DNA of 64,000 bases from Parastagonospora avenae f. sp. tritici 18332-5 (lineage: Eukaryota > Ascomycota > Dothideomycetes > Pleosporales > Phaeosphaeriaceae), in contig JAFJTR010000008.1 in the NCBI GenBank assembly GCA_022559985.1, positions 248,001 through 312,000 on the forward strand, read 5' to 3'. The notes under the pieces are model-generated. The model saw only the letters and a list, made by a program, of their open reading frames with translations. It was not told where the DNA came from and searched no databases. Position numbers and translations under genes: made by a program. Positions 11,901-22,249 of the stretch are shown here, piece by piece (position 1 is the first letter of the stretch; every line of letters begins with the position of its first letter).

Positions 11901-12560
11901 ACCTCAGCAGCGCTGATGCCATGACGCGGTTTCTCGTCCGAGACGGCATATACGCCGATGCGATGTCCGGCTCTGGTGATGATGGGCACACCAGCGTAGA
12001 AGCGGACACCAGGCTCGTCCTTGACATAGTCCCTGTCTGCGAAGCGAGGATCCAATCGGCAGTCCGGAATCACCATGCATTCTGCCTCATACAGATCGCC
12101 ATTCTCCTCCTTTGCGGTGTACCTCGAGGAGAAGGTATGGTGGCACACAGCGTCGAACTTGTTCAGTATGGCGTTGCCAAGCCAGACCTCGTCTCCTGGG
12201 CGTGTTACAGCGGCGGAGAACAGGGAAACGGTGCGAGTGGCTTCAGCGAGAATGTATTGGCGGGTTGAATCAATCAACGAGACCATGGCGCGTCGCGTGT
12301 CCAAGCGCAGGGCGGCCAGCTGGGCGAAGGCCGTGAGGGAGCGGTCGCGGCCATTTCGCGGGCAAAAGTCCTCGCTGTTTAGACCTTTGTAGCTGATGGC
12401 GTCGGCATTGACGAGGCTCTGCGCGTCCAGCCACGGGCGGTAGTATCTTCCCCGGCACACAATCAGCAAAAGCATCGAGTGGGGTTTTGCGCACGGCAAC
12501 ACTGGCCACCTACCTGTGAAGATCTCGCTCTCTGACAGCCTCGGGGTAGGCGCAAACCAT
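8909..12560 (-). CDS. Hybrid histidine kinase with N-terminal GAF domain and C-terminal receiver
   Basis: Two-component phosphorelay sensor kinase, presumably soluble because no membrane segment is visible. Exons (minus): 12560-12514, 12446-9666 and 9605-8909, giving 1174 residues with closed phases. Order of domains: a GAF-like domain at about 50-215; a disordered linker; an HisKA dimerisation helix with the phospho-acceptor in ISHELRSP near residue 550; an HATPase_c with N-box (MNLLGNALKYTDSG, about 713), DSGRGMS and GTGLGLSIVKQ (about 775); and a receiver at about 1050-1172 with DDNAINLKLL and the phospho-acceptor Asp in LMDLSMPVMDG. The receiver-preceding junction reads TQPCGPRKLTRALLAC, as in other fungal kinases. 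The ATG at 12560 is preceded in frame by a TAG, so a further upstream exon is possible but not needed. It likely feeds an Ypd1-type phosphotransfer protein; the stimulus is unknown. Confidence 0.9.
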
Positions 12561-13183
12561 GCTGCAGTAGTAAAATGCCTACTCGGTCGAGTATGGCTTT
12601 CTGCACGGCGCTACATATACCGTAGCAGTGGGAGGAAACAAGCCAAAATACCTGAAATGGTTCCTGGAACTCACACAGCCCAGTCGGCGGAAGGTGCCCG
12701 GGTGACACTTGGTGCAAAACTGGCTCGAGGCCGATGAGGGCTTTGTGATGTAACTGTATTCACTCTAGCAGTATCAGCGACCCTGGCTCGCCATGGAGCC
12801 ACTCGCTACCGGAGTGTGTCTCTGCTTGAAGGCCTGCGATCGAGAGGTCTGGAATCGCATGTTGCGTCTCTGGGCCTCCGCAGCGTGCTTGCTGCCGACT
12901 TGTTTGGGTCACGCGGATAAGCAGTCCCAATCGTGTGCATGTGGCATGGTCTTTGGTGGCGTTGGCAGCACCGGAGATTTCCTGGTGTGCATTCGGAATT
13001 CGTCAAGTTCGATCGCAGGCAGGACCAGACGTTGCTGCGAATCGCACTATCGAGTAGCATCGGCGGACAGCATGGGCCGCACATGTCGATCTCCCGGTAT
13101 GACAGCCGATTTGCCGCCGCAGAGCAGTTCCAAGTTTCACCCTCCAACGTCGTTCCTGGTCGTGCCAGAGTCATCCACGCGTC
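12561..13183. promoter_or_regulatory. Divergent interval, histidine kinase / DUF2011-like gene
   Basis: A 623-bp gap between divergent starts. No coding potential or distinct motif was recognised; it is presumed to hold both promoters and leaders. Confidence 0.4.
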
Positions 13184-14015
13184 ATGGCAGAAGCACTGCA
13201 TTGCAAGCGGTAATTTGTTCCTGTTGCGCTCGCCGTCTCCGTGCTGACCATGCTGCAGCGTTCGCCGCGAGGAGCTCCACTCGCCTGCGTCCTCAGCACG
13301 CTCTACCCCAGACCCAGAGCTTGAAGAACTGCTGCGCAATCAGCTGCGTGACCACTTCACCTTCACCACCACCGAGACCGAGGATGCCGCCCTCCAAGAT
13401 GCTGCCGTCAGCGACGAGGACGAGACAGAATTGCGCCTCTTCGCAACCACTTCCACCAGTGCCCCCACCACGCACAAGATCCGCCTATCTTCGCCTGGTG
13501 CGGGCAACGGCGAGCCAGGATTCCTCGTGAAGAAGCCACGGTCCTACTACTTCGCCGACGAGCCGACGAGCCAAGACCAGCTGCGACTTCAAGCTGCTGC
13601 TGTAGATGGCGAGACCATCTCTGAGCTCTCCAAACTGCCTTGGCCAGGATGCGCGCTCCCATGGAAGGTCAAGAAGCTGTCTCCAGCCGGCATGAAGAGA
13701 GAAGTACTCATCGGCCACCCGCCCCAGCTAGTCACAGTGGATGAGACAATCCACAAACGCACACGGAAGGGCAAGAAGACGAGGATCGCCCTGCGGAAGA
13801 AGATGCAGGCCAACAAGGACAAGTGCGAGGAACAAGCCAGGCTGGCCAAGGAGAAGGAGGAGGCAGACCGCGAGAAGAGAACACGGCGGAATAGGGAGAA
13901 GAAGCTGAAGAAGAAGGCAAAGTCCCAGGCCAAGAAGCTGGAGGGTGTTGAGGGTGCTGAAAACACAATTGAGCAGGCAGAAGCAGGACAAGACGAGAGC
14001 ATGGATGAGAACTGA
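13184..14015 (+). CDS. DUF2011-like basic protein, probably nuclear or nucleolar
   Basis: Two exons, 13184-13209 and 13259-14015, with a 49-nt intron, give 260 residues. The start is MAEALHCKRVRREELHSPAS. The layout matches the fungal DUF2011 family as I know it: a short basic KRVRR start, an acidic middle (SDEDETELRLFAT), an RSYYF block (KPRSYYFADEP), an LPWPGCALPWKV motif, then a highly charged Lys/Arg coiled-coil tail at about 165-240 (RTRKGKKTRIALRKKMQ...). The function of the family is not established. The basic tail suggests RNA or nucleolar binding, which is inference. It is divergent from the histidine kinase. Confidence 0.7.
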
Positions 14016-14241
14016 CGAAATGAAGTCGACGCCACTTCACTCTGGGAAAAAGACAAACGCATCAGCTTCAATTCATGCACTACCGCTTGGTCTTTCGCTC
14101 TGGTTGAACGAATCTCACCTGCGGCCCGGCCACGCCTTTACCATGTGCACGCTCCGCTATCAATATATACGGTCGACTAGCCTGCTACATGTCCCTCCTT
14201 CCGCCACCCACCTCCATCACTCGTTATCTACACTCAATCCC

Positions 14242-15469
14242 ATGGCTTACTACAGCCACCCCAACAAAATGGACGTGAATGGCGGTGCTGAGCCTGCCTT
14301 TGTACCTGAGCCCTATGAGAATCCTGCCTCGTTTGCGCAAGGTGGTCCGTACATACATCCACAGTATACGGAGTTGTATGATGGGCCCGTTTCTGGCTAT
14401 CAGCAACCTCTCGATGGCTATGGCGTTGCCCCGCAGCCTGGTCCGCCAGCTGAAGCGCAAGACTTTCAGCACCCTCATAACGGATATGACTTCGCCGCAA
14501 TTCGATCCATCGGCCGAAGGACACATTGTTGAAACTCCTCTCACTTTGGAGCCACCTGCGCTGCAAGTGCCTCTACACCTCCAAGACCTAAGTGTCCGAT
14601 ACGTTGCAAGCTACGACGACAAATTCACTTCGGACGCGGACCGCATGCGATCTGCTCAGGATCTATCTCACGCTTTGTTGGAGTACTACTACCCCAAAAG
14701 CGCGGGCTACACCGTCCAGCCAAGTTGTCTAGGCCCCCTCGCCAAACACGGCCTAAACTTCATGCTCAAAGCTGCCGGCTTCGCCGCCCTACCACCCAAG
14801 AAGGACCCCAAGAAAGGCGAGACAAAGAAGCCAAGCAAGAAGCAGCTGGAAGAGCAGATCAGGAAAGAGGCTCCCAGACAATTCGATCACTTCTGGCCTC
14901 TCACTACGTCCGTCACGTGGCACATGATTGAGGCAGAGGACATTGCTGGATTCGAGGTTCTGAAGAAAATCCCGACCGTCGACAGATCTGCCAAGGACGA
15001 GTATCGCCCGTACACTTACCTCGCCATCATGATCGATGATCTCCAGGCCTTTCCACAGTTCGCTGGAACCAACGACGTTCACCGCGGCGATGTTCTGGCC
15101 GATGTCGTTTGTCGCAGCCGGCATATTCTCGAAGGTCAAGGCATCTTGCTCTTCGGCACGCGTCTTGAGTTCTACGAATTCTACAATGGGGCTAGCTTCG
15201 ATTCTGACGCTGCCGACGCTGGGCGCAATGTTGAAGAGCCGTCAGTCACGCTTGGCGAGGCTGCAAACCATATGGATATGGCGGTGGACTTGCGTCTGAC
15301 AGTTTTGCAGGCGGCGGATGGGATGTTCAAGGAAGTGACGGCAAGGAAGGTCATTTATCTCGACGACAGCATTCATGTTGATGTCGATGCTGATGTCGAT
15401 GCAGAAGGAGAGCTTGATGCAGATGGCGAATACGAGGACGTTCCAGCGAATGGTATGACTGGCGAGTAA
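14242..15469 (+). CDS. Conserved-looking protein of unknown function, reading frame broken near 14491
   Basis: Two open frames together look like one protein. The first starts at the ATG 14242 and encodes a Pro/Gln/Tyr-rich disordered region (GYQQPLDGYGVAPQPGPPAE) up to about 14490. The second, shifted by +1, continues from TSPQFDPSAEGHIVET to the stop at 15469 and encodes a folded region (LSVRYVASYDDKF; PRQFDHFWPLTTSVTWHMIE; YRPYTYLAIMIDDLQ; QGILLFGTRLEFYEFYNG) and an acidic tail (DVDADVDAEGELDADGEY). One surplus T at 14491-14492 would explain the break. The alternative is an intron at 14349-14469 (121 nt, GTACAT...TTCAG), whose length gives the right phase but would remove clearly protein-like sequence. 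About 410 residues in total. I do not recognise the family. Confidence 0.6.
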
Positions 15470-15697
15470 GAAACCTCACACTTCTGGTGCAATCCAGAAC
15501 AGTCCCTATGGCCATATTCGAGCTCTTGTAGCCTACATAAGGCTTTGCTACATGACAGCATTTATATCAAGCTAGAATCAAAGTGAACCCGACCCTTCTC
15601 ATGCCATCCTCCCACTGCACAGTCTGAGTGCCACTAAACGCGGACTCCGCCCATGGAGACCTATCCGTTCAGTATGAAGCAAGCACAACTCTTTCAT

Positions 15698-17899
15698 TTA
15701 CATCCAATTCCCACCCATGCTCTGCGAATACCCTCCCCGCCCACCGCCTCCTCTACTAGCCTGACGTATCGGTGGCGGCGGACCCGCATACCCACCTCCT
15801 CCACCGCCGCTCACACCTTGTGCCTGAGCATACACATCGTCGATCATGCGGACTGGCCCGTGGCCATGGTTCTGCGCAGGAAGCGCGCCATAGCCTTGAG
15901 GGGGAGGAGCACTGTAGCCTTGCCCTTGCACCTGAGGAGCGAACATGCCCTGCTGCGGGATCGGCTGGCCCACACCAGGACTATTCGGCGCCGCCGCCAT
16001 ACCTTGTTGCGTCTGAGCGAAGGGCATCTGGGGTGTCTGATGCTGTCCGAAGGGCACTTGCTGTTGAGGCGCGAATCCCTGCTGAGGCTGTCCTCCAAAG
16101 CCCATGTGTTGCCCCATACCCTGCGGCTGGCCAAACGTATTCCCCCCCTTCCCATACGCCCTCACCGCATCGTGATTCGCCCTCGCCGCCTCACTAATCC
16201 CCCCTTCCCCTCCTCCTCCTCCTCCTCCTTTCCCACCACCCATGACACACCCCCACGTCCCCGCGCCCAACTTCTCCCGCACAAACTTGACTTTCTCGCC
16301 TACGCCCTTGGGCATCCCGCTCTTCGCCTCGCTAAATGCCCATTCACACGCTTTACGCACGGCAGCCCACATCTCCTTCTCCCCGTTGGTGAGGTCTGGG
16401 TTACCTTTTTCCTGGCGCACGCGTTCGAGGACGGCCATCATGAGGCCTTGTGTGCGGTGCGTGACTTTGTCTTTGTCCTGGGCGTGCGCTGGGATCAAGA
16501 TGTGGAGAGTTGCTGGGTTTGCTGGGCGCAGGCGGGATTTGGCGAAGTCGATATTCACCGGCGCCGCGGTGTGGAATTCGATACTGCCTGCCGCCGCGGG
16601 CCCGATTGCCAGGCGCGAGAATGCTGGGAGGTCGTCTGAAGATGAGAACAGGGAGAACGGACTGTCTGCGATTTGCACCGCGCGGTGAATCCCATCCTCC
16701 TGACCCGCAGATCTACACCTACTCTTCTCATAGTTCCGCGCGTCGACGCACTGTCGAGCCCACTTCTTCGCGGCGCTGGGGTCAAGGTGCGCTTTCGCGG
16801 CTTTGACGACCGTGTCGCCGTATTTGGACTTACTCGCGCCCAGGATCTGGAATGCGAAGGTTACCAGCGAGTCCTGTGCTTTGTGCAGGTGCGGCCGGCT
16901 GAGAGTGCTGGGCAGGAACGTGTTGATGTAGTATGCGAAGTAGTACATGTATGTTGCCAAGTGGGGGAAGGTGAGCAATTGGCTGGCGGGGTCGAGGAAG
17001 AGGATTGGTATATCGAGTTTCTTTGCATAAGTCTCGAGGCAGGTGAGGTCTGGGAGTGTGTTTGCGCGGCCGGCTGGCGAGGGCTTGATGTTATCTGTGA
17101 GGTCGAGGGAGCCACTTACGGTAATCGCTGATAGAGCTGAGCGCAGGGTGGAGGAGGTTTTGTTGATCCATGTGAGGAGGAAGTGTACGACGGGGCCGTG
17201 GTGCCATATCAGTTCTTTCTTGGTGCTGCTCATTTTGAACACGCGCTCGAGGGCGACGTTGATGCGCTTGACGGTGCTATCAACTTCTTTGCCGGCATTG
17301 TCGCTGCGGATACTGTTGTTCCAGCCTCGGACGACGACGATGGTGCCGAATGCTGCGACGGTGCCTTCGAGGTGTTTCTTTCCGCCAGCGCACGTCAAGT
17401 GCTCCACGAGCTGGCATGTGCGAGCGAAGTTGTTGCGGCCAGACTTCTCCTCGGCGATGATAACCATGCTGCCGTCGCTTGAGTTTGCGCCTTTCTCCTT
17501 GCGCGTCCCGAGGTTGCATAGCTTCGCGATGACGGAGGTGAGTTGGAGCAGGTTGTCGATATCGGAATCTGTCTCCCAGACATGTAGGACATCCGGGTCG
17601 CAGAATTTCTCGAGTACGTCTTTGGATGCGCTGGAGAAGGAAGGCTTGTATTGGTCGGGCATAGACTGAACGGCCTTCTTGAGCGCATCGACATCGTCAG
17701 CCCACGGTCCAGTGAAGGACGTCATCTTGTGCGGGTGGTGCTTGCGCGGATGGTGTCGCGGCGCGATGGACTTCTCTTGTCGGTGAGGGCTCGTCTGTGG
17801 GCTAGCTACTGGCGGCGGAGGTGGACGCGAGTGGTGTCTCTGGCGTGGGCGTGATGCAGAGCGTGAGTGACGATTGAGCATGCGATTGATATAGTCCAT
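15698..17899 (-). CDS. Uncharacterised protein with helical core and Gly/Gln-rich low-complexity tail
   Basis: A single open frame ending at 15698. The start is uncertain: ATGs at 17962, 17899 (chosen, 733 residues) and 17725 (MTSFTGPW, the first clearly folded residue) are all in frame. A Ser/Arg/Pro/His-rich stretch precedes the core. The core reads like an alpha-helical domain (WADDVDALKKAVQSMPDQYK; IWHHGPVVHFLLTWINKTS; PHLATYMYYFAYYINTFLP). After a poly-Gly run (16205-16235) the C-terminal 180 residues are Gln/Gly/Pro-rich with repeated PQQ and GQ units and end in GGGGRGGYSQSMGGNWM, prion-like in composition. I cannot name the family. It lies head-to-tail downstream of GYP7. Confidence 0.6.
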   Translation of the reverse strand: MDYINRMLNRHSRSASRPRQRHHSRPPPPPVASPQTSPHRQEKSIAPRHHPRKHHPHKMTSFTGPWADDVDALKKAVQSMPDQYKPSFSSASKDVLEKFCDPDVLHVWETDSDIDNLLQLTSVIAKLCNLGTRKEKGANSSDGSMVIIAEEKSGRNNFARTCQLVEHLTCAGGKKHLEGTVAAFGTIVVVRGWNNSIRSDNAGKEVDSTVKRINVALERVFKMSSTKKELIWHHGPVVHFLLTWINKTSSTLRSALSAITVSGSLDLTDNIKPSPAGRANTLPDLTCLETYAKKLDIPILFLDPASQLLTFPHLATYMYYFAYYINTFLPSTLSRPHLHKAQDSLVTFAFQILGASKSKYGDTVVKAAKAHLDPSAAKKWARQCVDARNYEKSRCRSAGQEDGIHRAVQIADSPFSLFSSSDDLPAFSRLAIGPAAAGSIEFHTAAPVNIDFAKSRLRPANPATLHILIPAHAQDKDKVTHRTQGLMMAVLERVRQEKGNPDLTNGEKEMWAAVRKACEWAFSEAKSGMPKGVGEKVKFVREKLGAGTWGCVMGGGKGGGGGGGEGGISEAARANHDAVRAYGKGGNTFGQPQGMGQHMGFGGQPQQGFAPQQQVPFGQHQTPQMPFAQTQQGMAAAPNSPGVGQPIPQQGMFAPQVQGQGYSAPPPQGYGALPAQNHGHGPVRMIDDVYAQAQGVSGGGGGGYAGPPPPIRQASRGGGGRGGYSQSMGGNWM

Positions 17900-18334
17900 G
17901 GGAAGGTTGCTGTGACCATGACACCGACTGTGAAGAGCAGGGAAAATATGGCGGTCGCCCATTGTGCGTGTCTGTCGCGTTCGCGTTTTGCGCGTGAAGG
18001 GATCTTGTACTCGTTGGAGAGTAGTGAATGCGCAAACCGCAAGAGTGTTAAGAACAGTGACGTGTGCGGACAGGACGCTCAACGCGTCAATATCGTTGAA
18101 TAAACGGGCGGAATTTGTGATGTTGGTTTGACGAGAGTGAAGAAACGTTGGTGATAAGGTATGTATTGCGATTCGTGCCAAGAAGTGAAGTGAGGAGTGA
18201 TGCGCTTAAAGGTGAAGAGGAAGACCGATACCCTTACCCTTACCCAACTACTCGAAGTATATGTCCCAAGTACCCCAGCAAATGTGATGCTATCCCAGAA
18301 CGCTATCATGAACCGTTACATAACGAATTATTAT
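17900..18334. other. Intergenic / 5' leader between GYP7 and the Gly/Gln-tailed gene
   Basis: The minus frame of the downstream gene stays open through much of this stretch, so part may be N-terminal coding or leader. It includes a short run ACCCTTACCCTTACCC near 18230-18245. No other feature was seen. Confidence 0.35.
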
Positions 18335-20992
18335 CTATGAGCCCCTGCCACCGTGGTCGGCGATCTCCTGCTTGTCGAGCTTCTCAACCTTTCTGCTCAG
18401 CAGCGCGCGCAGCTCAGGGCTGATGACCTTCGCATCGCCCTCCTCGCCAGCGGGCTTGCCCTGGTCAGTGCCCGTAGAAGATGCTTTGGGCTGCGCATTC
18501 GAGCTCGATGAAGAGGGCTCAGGGCCAGCTTCTACCGCAGATGGCGACTTTCGCTGCCTGGCTTGCGGAGCAGATGGGAAGTTGCCCTTCTTGTCAATAG
18601 TTTCGACTGTTCGTTGGAACCGTTTGAATAGTGACTCAGCACGAACTATTGTCGACTCAAGATCCATGGTACCGGACAACTCGTTCACTGGATCACATTA
18701 GCTTTACAGCCCTGAAGTTGTAGTTGAGGAGTGAACCTACCATATTTCAACACCTCATCGAAGTGCTGGAGATGCGCCATGATTACATCGCGATGCTTCT
18801 CCAAGATGGCTAGCGCAATGAAGATATGGAAATTGCTGCTCTGGTAGTCGGTCCATAGTGACTCCCACAGTCGGAGAACATCGGCCCACTCAAACTCCCG
18901 CTTGTACCACACGAGGAGCATGCGGAAGAAGAAAAAGAAGTTCGTCGAGTCAGCAGACTGAAGGTGGAGGTATAGCTTGGGGTCCATGAGCTGCACAAGG
19001 TGATCAAGAGTTGTGAGCTGCTTGCGCATGCCAGACTGGTCTCTTAAGAAATTTCGCTCCTGTATAGGTCAGCATGTCATCGATTTTTGTTAAGCTTTTC
19101 ACATACCATGCGCTCCATAAATCCGACAAAGGCCCAGAAGGCGATAGCATCATCTTGCATGACCGCATAGATGGGTGCAAGGAGGTCACTCATACCCTGC
19201 ACATACCCGAGGTCCTTGTTGTACTCGTTGTACGTCAGAAGCATATCCTTCATCTGCTCCAGATGAACATTAGTACCGGTATCCGCGAATGGCGAGTCAG
19301 GATCTGGATGTGGAATGTCTTCGCCCGCGAAGATTGGTATGTTGCGGTCAGTTCGGTGTACATCTTTCTCTACATGGCAGACCCCATAGAATGGGGACAA
19401 GTTAGCCTGGGTTTCTATGATGTATCTTGAATGTGGAGTACGAACCTATCCTGTTCTTCTGCTCTCTCCACCACTCCTCTTGCTCTTCGGTCTGTTCACC
19501 TTCTGCCAACCTCTCCCACCACGCACCCTTGAGGCGGATGTACTCGTCGCGCCGGCTGTTAACGTTTGCGCGACGCTCTTCATCGGAGCTATCCCACTCG
19601 TAGACGCCCAATAGATACAGCCATGCCTCTTTTCGTACACCGTCATCTGGATCTAGACCGCCGTGGAAGATTCGCTCCTTGACCTCGTCTGGTGTTAGTT
19701 GTAGCCGGCCCTTTGGGTCAAAAAATCCCTTCCACTCTTTCAATGTGACAGGCTTTCTCCTGTCTGCCATGGTCATCTTGTCCATGTCAAGGATCTCGAA
19801 ATCCCCAACGTCGCTCTCCTCCATTGCTAAGACATCCTTCGCAGTCCATATCCTTTGATTGCGTTCACGCTCGCTCTGCTCAGCCATACCCATGGCCCAC
19901 CTTGCCAGATAGATTCGCGCACTGTCGAACTCGTCTTGTAGTGTCTGCACCTCTGGATTCTGGATCAGTCTCCGAACTTGTGGTGGTATCTTAGGGTTGT
20001 CTGCGACTGCTTGCGCCGTTCTTCGTGTGAATGTCGTGACTTGACTGAGCTTCTCGAGGAAGTTCCACCTTGCTTCCTTCAATGCCTTGGTGACAGGATC
20101 CATGCCGCCGTCCCGCTTGCCTGGGCTTTGTGACGAAGATGCATCTGCGTTGTCTTTGTTCGATTTTGGCGAGGTAGCGTTCTTTCCAAAGGATTTCTTG
20201 TCGTCTTCGGACGGATCGATCAGATAGACACTAGGGTCAGCGCCAGAGCGTTCCACATTAACGTATCGCTTCAACCAACGTAGAACCTCATCTCCGCCCC
20301 AAAACATGCCTCCGCCGTCGCCAAAGGGATCGAAACTCTCTTTTGCCAGCTTCTTCCTCTGCATGATGGTAGATTGGCATTCGCTATCGTGGAAGAAGAG
20401 TGCTGGAAAGCTATCGCCAGCCCTGGTATTGACCACGACGCTTCCGAACCACCATCCGATGCTTGGTGGTCGTACCAAGATGGAGTATATCTCGCTGACA
20501 GGGATGGCGAAGGCATATCCGGGAACTGCGCTGTGTGTAGAGGTCGTCGGTGGTGGGGGTACGAGGTAGGACTGTGTTGGTGGAGAGGCCGAATCTGATA
20601 GATCGACCTTGACGTATGTATCGTAAGCATCTCCGAGAGCCGACTCGGGCATCCACGCGAGGAGCAGGGAGGGCGCGTTGACGCTTCGGGCGGACGAGGA
20701 CGAGGTAGGGCGCGTATCGCTAGCTGTGGGTCGTCCTTTCTGCTGCACCAGGGCTACAAACCCTGGGATATTGTCTTTGGCCGACGGTGATGGATGTACG
20801 TAGACCTGGAGCTGTTAGATCATTTCACGCCACCTGGATAGTAGGATCTCAACATACTTTGCTTTTGGTGTAGAGCAGCTTCACACCTCTCCCGTTGGTG
20901 GTATGTTTAATGGTATTGTATTCGCCTTCTTCATCATCACTCAGGGCGTAGAACGAAGCAGGTGAAGGCGATCTTCGTGACGAGGACGCCAT
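18335..20992 (-). CDS. GYP7: TBC-domain Rab GTPase-activating protein, Gyp7 type
   Basis: GAP for Ypt/Rab GTPases of the vacuolar and endosomal pathway (in yeast mainly Ypt7). Five exons (minus): 20992-20858, 20811-19446, 19369-19107, 19059-18741 and 18687-18335, total 2436 nt and 811 residues. The N-terminal half is a PH-like regulatory region typical of Gyp7. The TBC domain begins with VKERIFHGGLDPDDGVRKEAW. It carries the arginine finger in IEKDVHRTDR (near residue 505, rebuilt exactly by the 19446/19369 splice) and the glutamine finger in LGYVQGMSD. Further TBC blocks are DAIAFWAFVGFMERM and FFFFFRMLLVWYKREF. A Ser/Pro-rich tail follows. All catalytic fingers are present, so it should be active. 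Confidence 0.93.
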
Positions 20993-21394
20993 GCGGGGCA
21001 ACTGTGGGAGGATGTGTAGGGGGACAAATGTATTGGGTATTGCTCTACGTGGTACTAATAGGGATTCTGAGTGTAGGAGCCTGGAAACTCGCGCGCATCA
21101 AGGAAGACGCGCACATGGAGCACTAGAGTCGCCGCAAGTGATGGTTGCGAGCTGCTAGTTCACTCGGGTGACGTCGGTGCTGTGGCGCAGGCGTCGGGCG
21201 CGGGGTACCAATCACGACGCATGCACGCACTACCCGAAGATGGATGGAGGAAACTTGCATGTTATATTCAATGCCATCTAGAACTGCTGAGAACAAACAG
21301 AGCTGTGTCGTGTACTCCTTGACGCCATGCTCAAAATGCTACCTGTGACCCAAATGCAACCCCATGCGCCAACCTCTTCCTTCACCAAGCTTCC
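20993..21394. other. Intergenic, MSO1 3' side to GYP7 start
   Basis: About 400 bp containing the GYP7 promoter and the MSO1 3' region. There is a GC-rich patch near 21170-21215. No gene or repeat was recognised. Confidence 0.4.
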
Positions 21395-22249
21395 CTAACG
21401 CATGCGAGGGCCACTCGGCAGCCCTACACGTCCACCAGCAGGCCCCCGTTGTGGCGGTCCTCTGTCATATCCAGGGCCGTATGGGTCGTCGTTGCCTGTC
21501 CAAGGCGAGTTCGACGACACGCCGGACGAGCTCTGCTGTCTTCCACCACCGCCTGAGCTTCCATAACTGTTGTTGCGCTCGTCTTGATATGGCGCCCGTC
21601 CAGCCTGTGGCGCAGGTCTGTCATATGTGCCCATCCTCGAAGACTGGCTGCCTGTGTCTGAGGCTGCACTTGGCGCAGGACTGTTTGACCTCCCCCATAA
21701 CCTCGCTTTGAGCCTCTCCTGTGCTGTCGAGCCTGATCCTGCGCTTGGTGGTGGCGATGCGTCGGTTTGGCGACCTCCTTGTAGACTGCTCTGATAGCTG
21801 CCAGCCCTTTGGCTCGGGAGTGGTCTGCCTTGGCTTTGTGGTTCTGGTGTCAATGAGTTGCCCATGCCAGGTCGTCCTTGCAGTGGTCGCGCTCCTCCAC
21901 CTCGAGCACCTGGTCCACGCCGCAGGGAGAGAGGCTCCTGCGGTTGCTGTTGTTGCTGTGGCGCATCCCACAGGTCACTCAGTCCTCCTCCTCGACCGCC
22001 GGTGGGTTGCATCTGTCCCTGCTGGCGCGAAGATGCGAACTGCGTGGGAGCTGCCTGCGGGGCCTTTGGGTCGGGAGGAAGCCATTGCGGGAATGGCCTG
22101 CCTTTTTCCGTGTAGTACGCGCGAAGCACTCGGGAAATGTGCGAGTCGTCTTCCGTGTCGCCGTCTGCTTCGCTGTTGAGGAGCTGTTGCCGCAGGTTCT
22201 GGTATCGTGAAGTCGTGTTTGTGAGGATGTTGCTGAATAGCCCTGACAT
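21395..22249 (-). CDS. MSO1: Mso1-like Sec1-binding exocytosis protein
   Basis: A single exon of 284 residues. The N-terminal 60 residues (MSGLFSNILTNTTSRYQNLR, then DDSHISRVLRAYYTEKGRPF and PQWLPPDP) match the Mso1 Sec1-binding domain. In yeast Mso1 binds the SM protein Sec1 and the Rab Sec4 at sites of vesicle fusion with the plasma membrane. The rest is disordered and rich in Gln, Gly, Arg, Ser and Pro (PQQQQQPQEPLSLRRGPGAR; GGGGRQQSSSG), with AQERLKARLWGRS as the only other compact motif. The short N-terminal domain with a disordered tail is how this family appears in filamentous fungi. It sits upstream of GYP7 on the same strand. Confidence 0.82.
   Translation of the reverse strand: MSGLFSNILTNTTSRYQNLRQQLLNSEADGDTEDDSHISRVLRAYYTEKGRPFPQWLPPDPKAPQAAPTQFASSRQQGQMQPTGGRGGGLSDLWDAPQQQQQPQEPLSLRRGPGARGGGARPLQGRPGMGNSLTPEPQSQGRPLPSQRAGSYQSSLQGGRQTDASPPPSAGSGSTAQERLKARLWGRSNSPAPSAASDTGSQSSRMGTYDRPAPQAGRAPYQDERNNSYGSSGGGGRQQSSSGVSSNSPWTGNDDPYGPGYDRGPPQRGPAGGRVGLPSGPRMR

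Noticed and set aside
15653..16639. 328-codon plus-strand ORF
   Set aside because: It lies antisense to the Gly/Gln-tailed gene, and its Arg/Pro/His-rich translation is a shadow of that composition.
18228..18246. Telomere-like run ACCCTTACCCTTACCC
   Set aside because: The unit is CCCTTA, not the CCCTAA expected for fungal TTAGGG telomeres, and there are under three copies.
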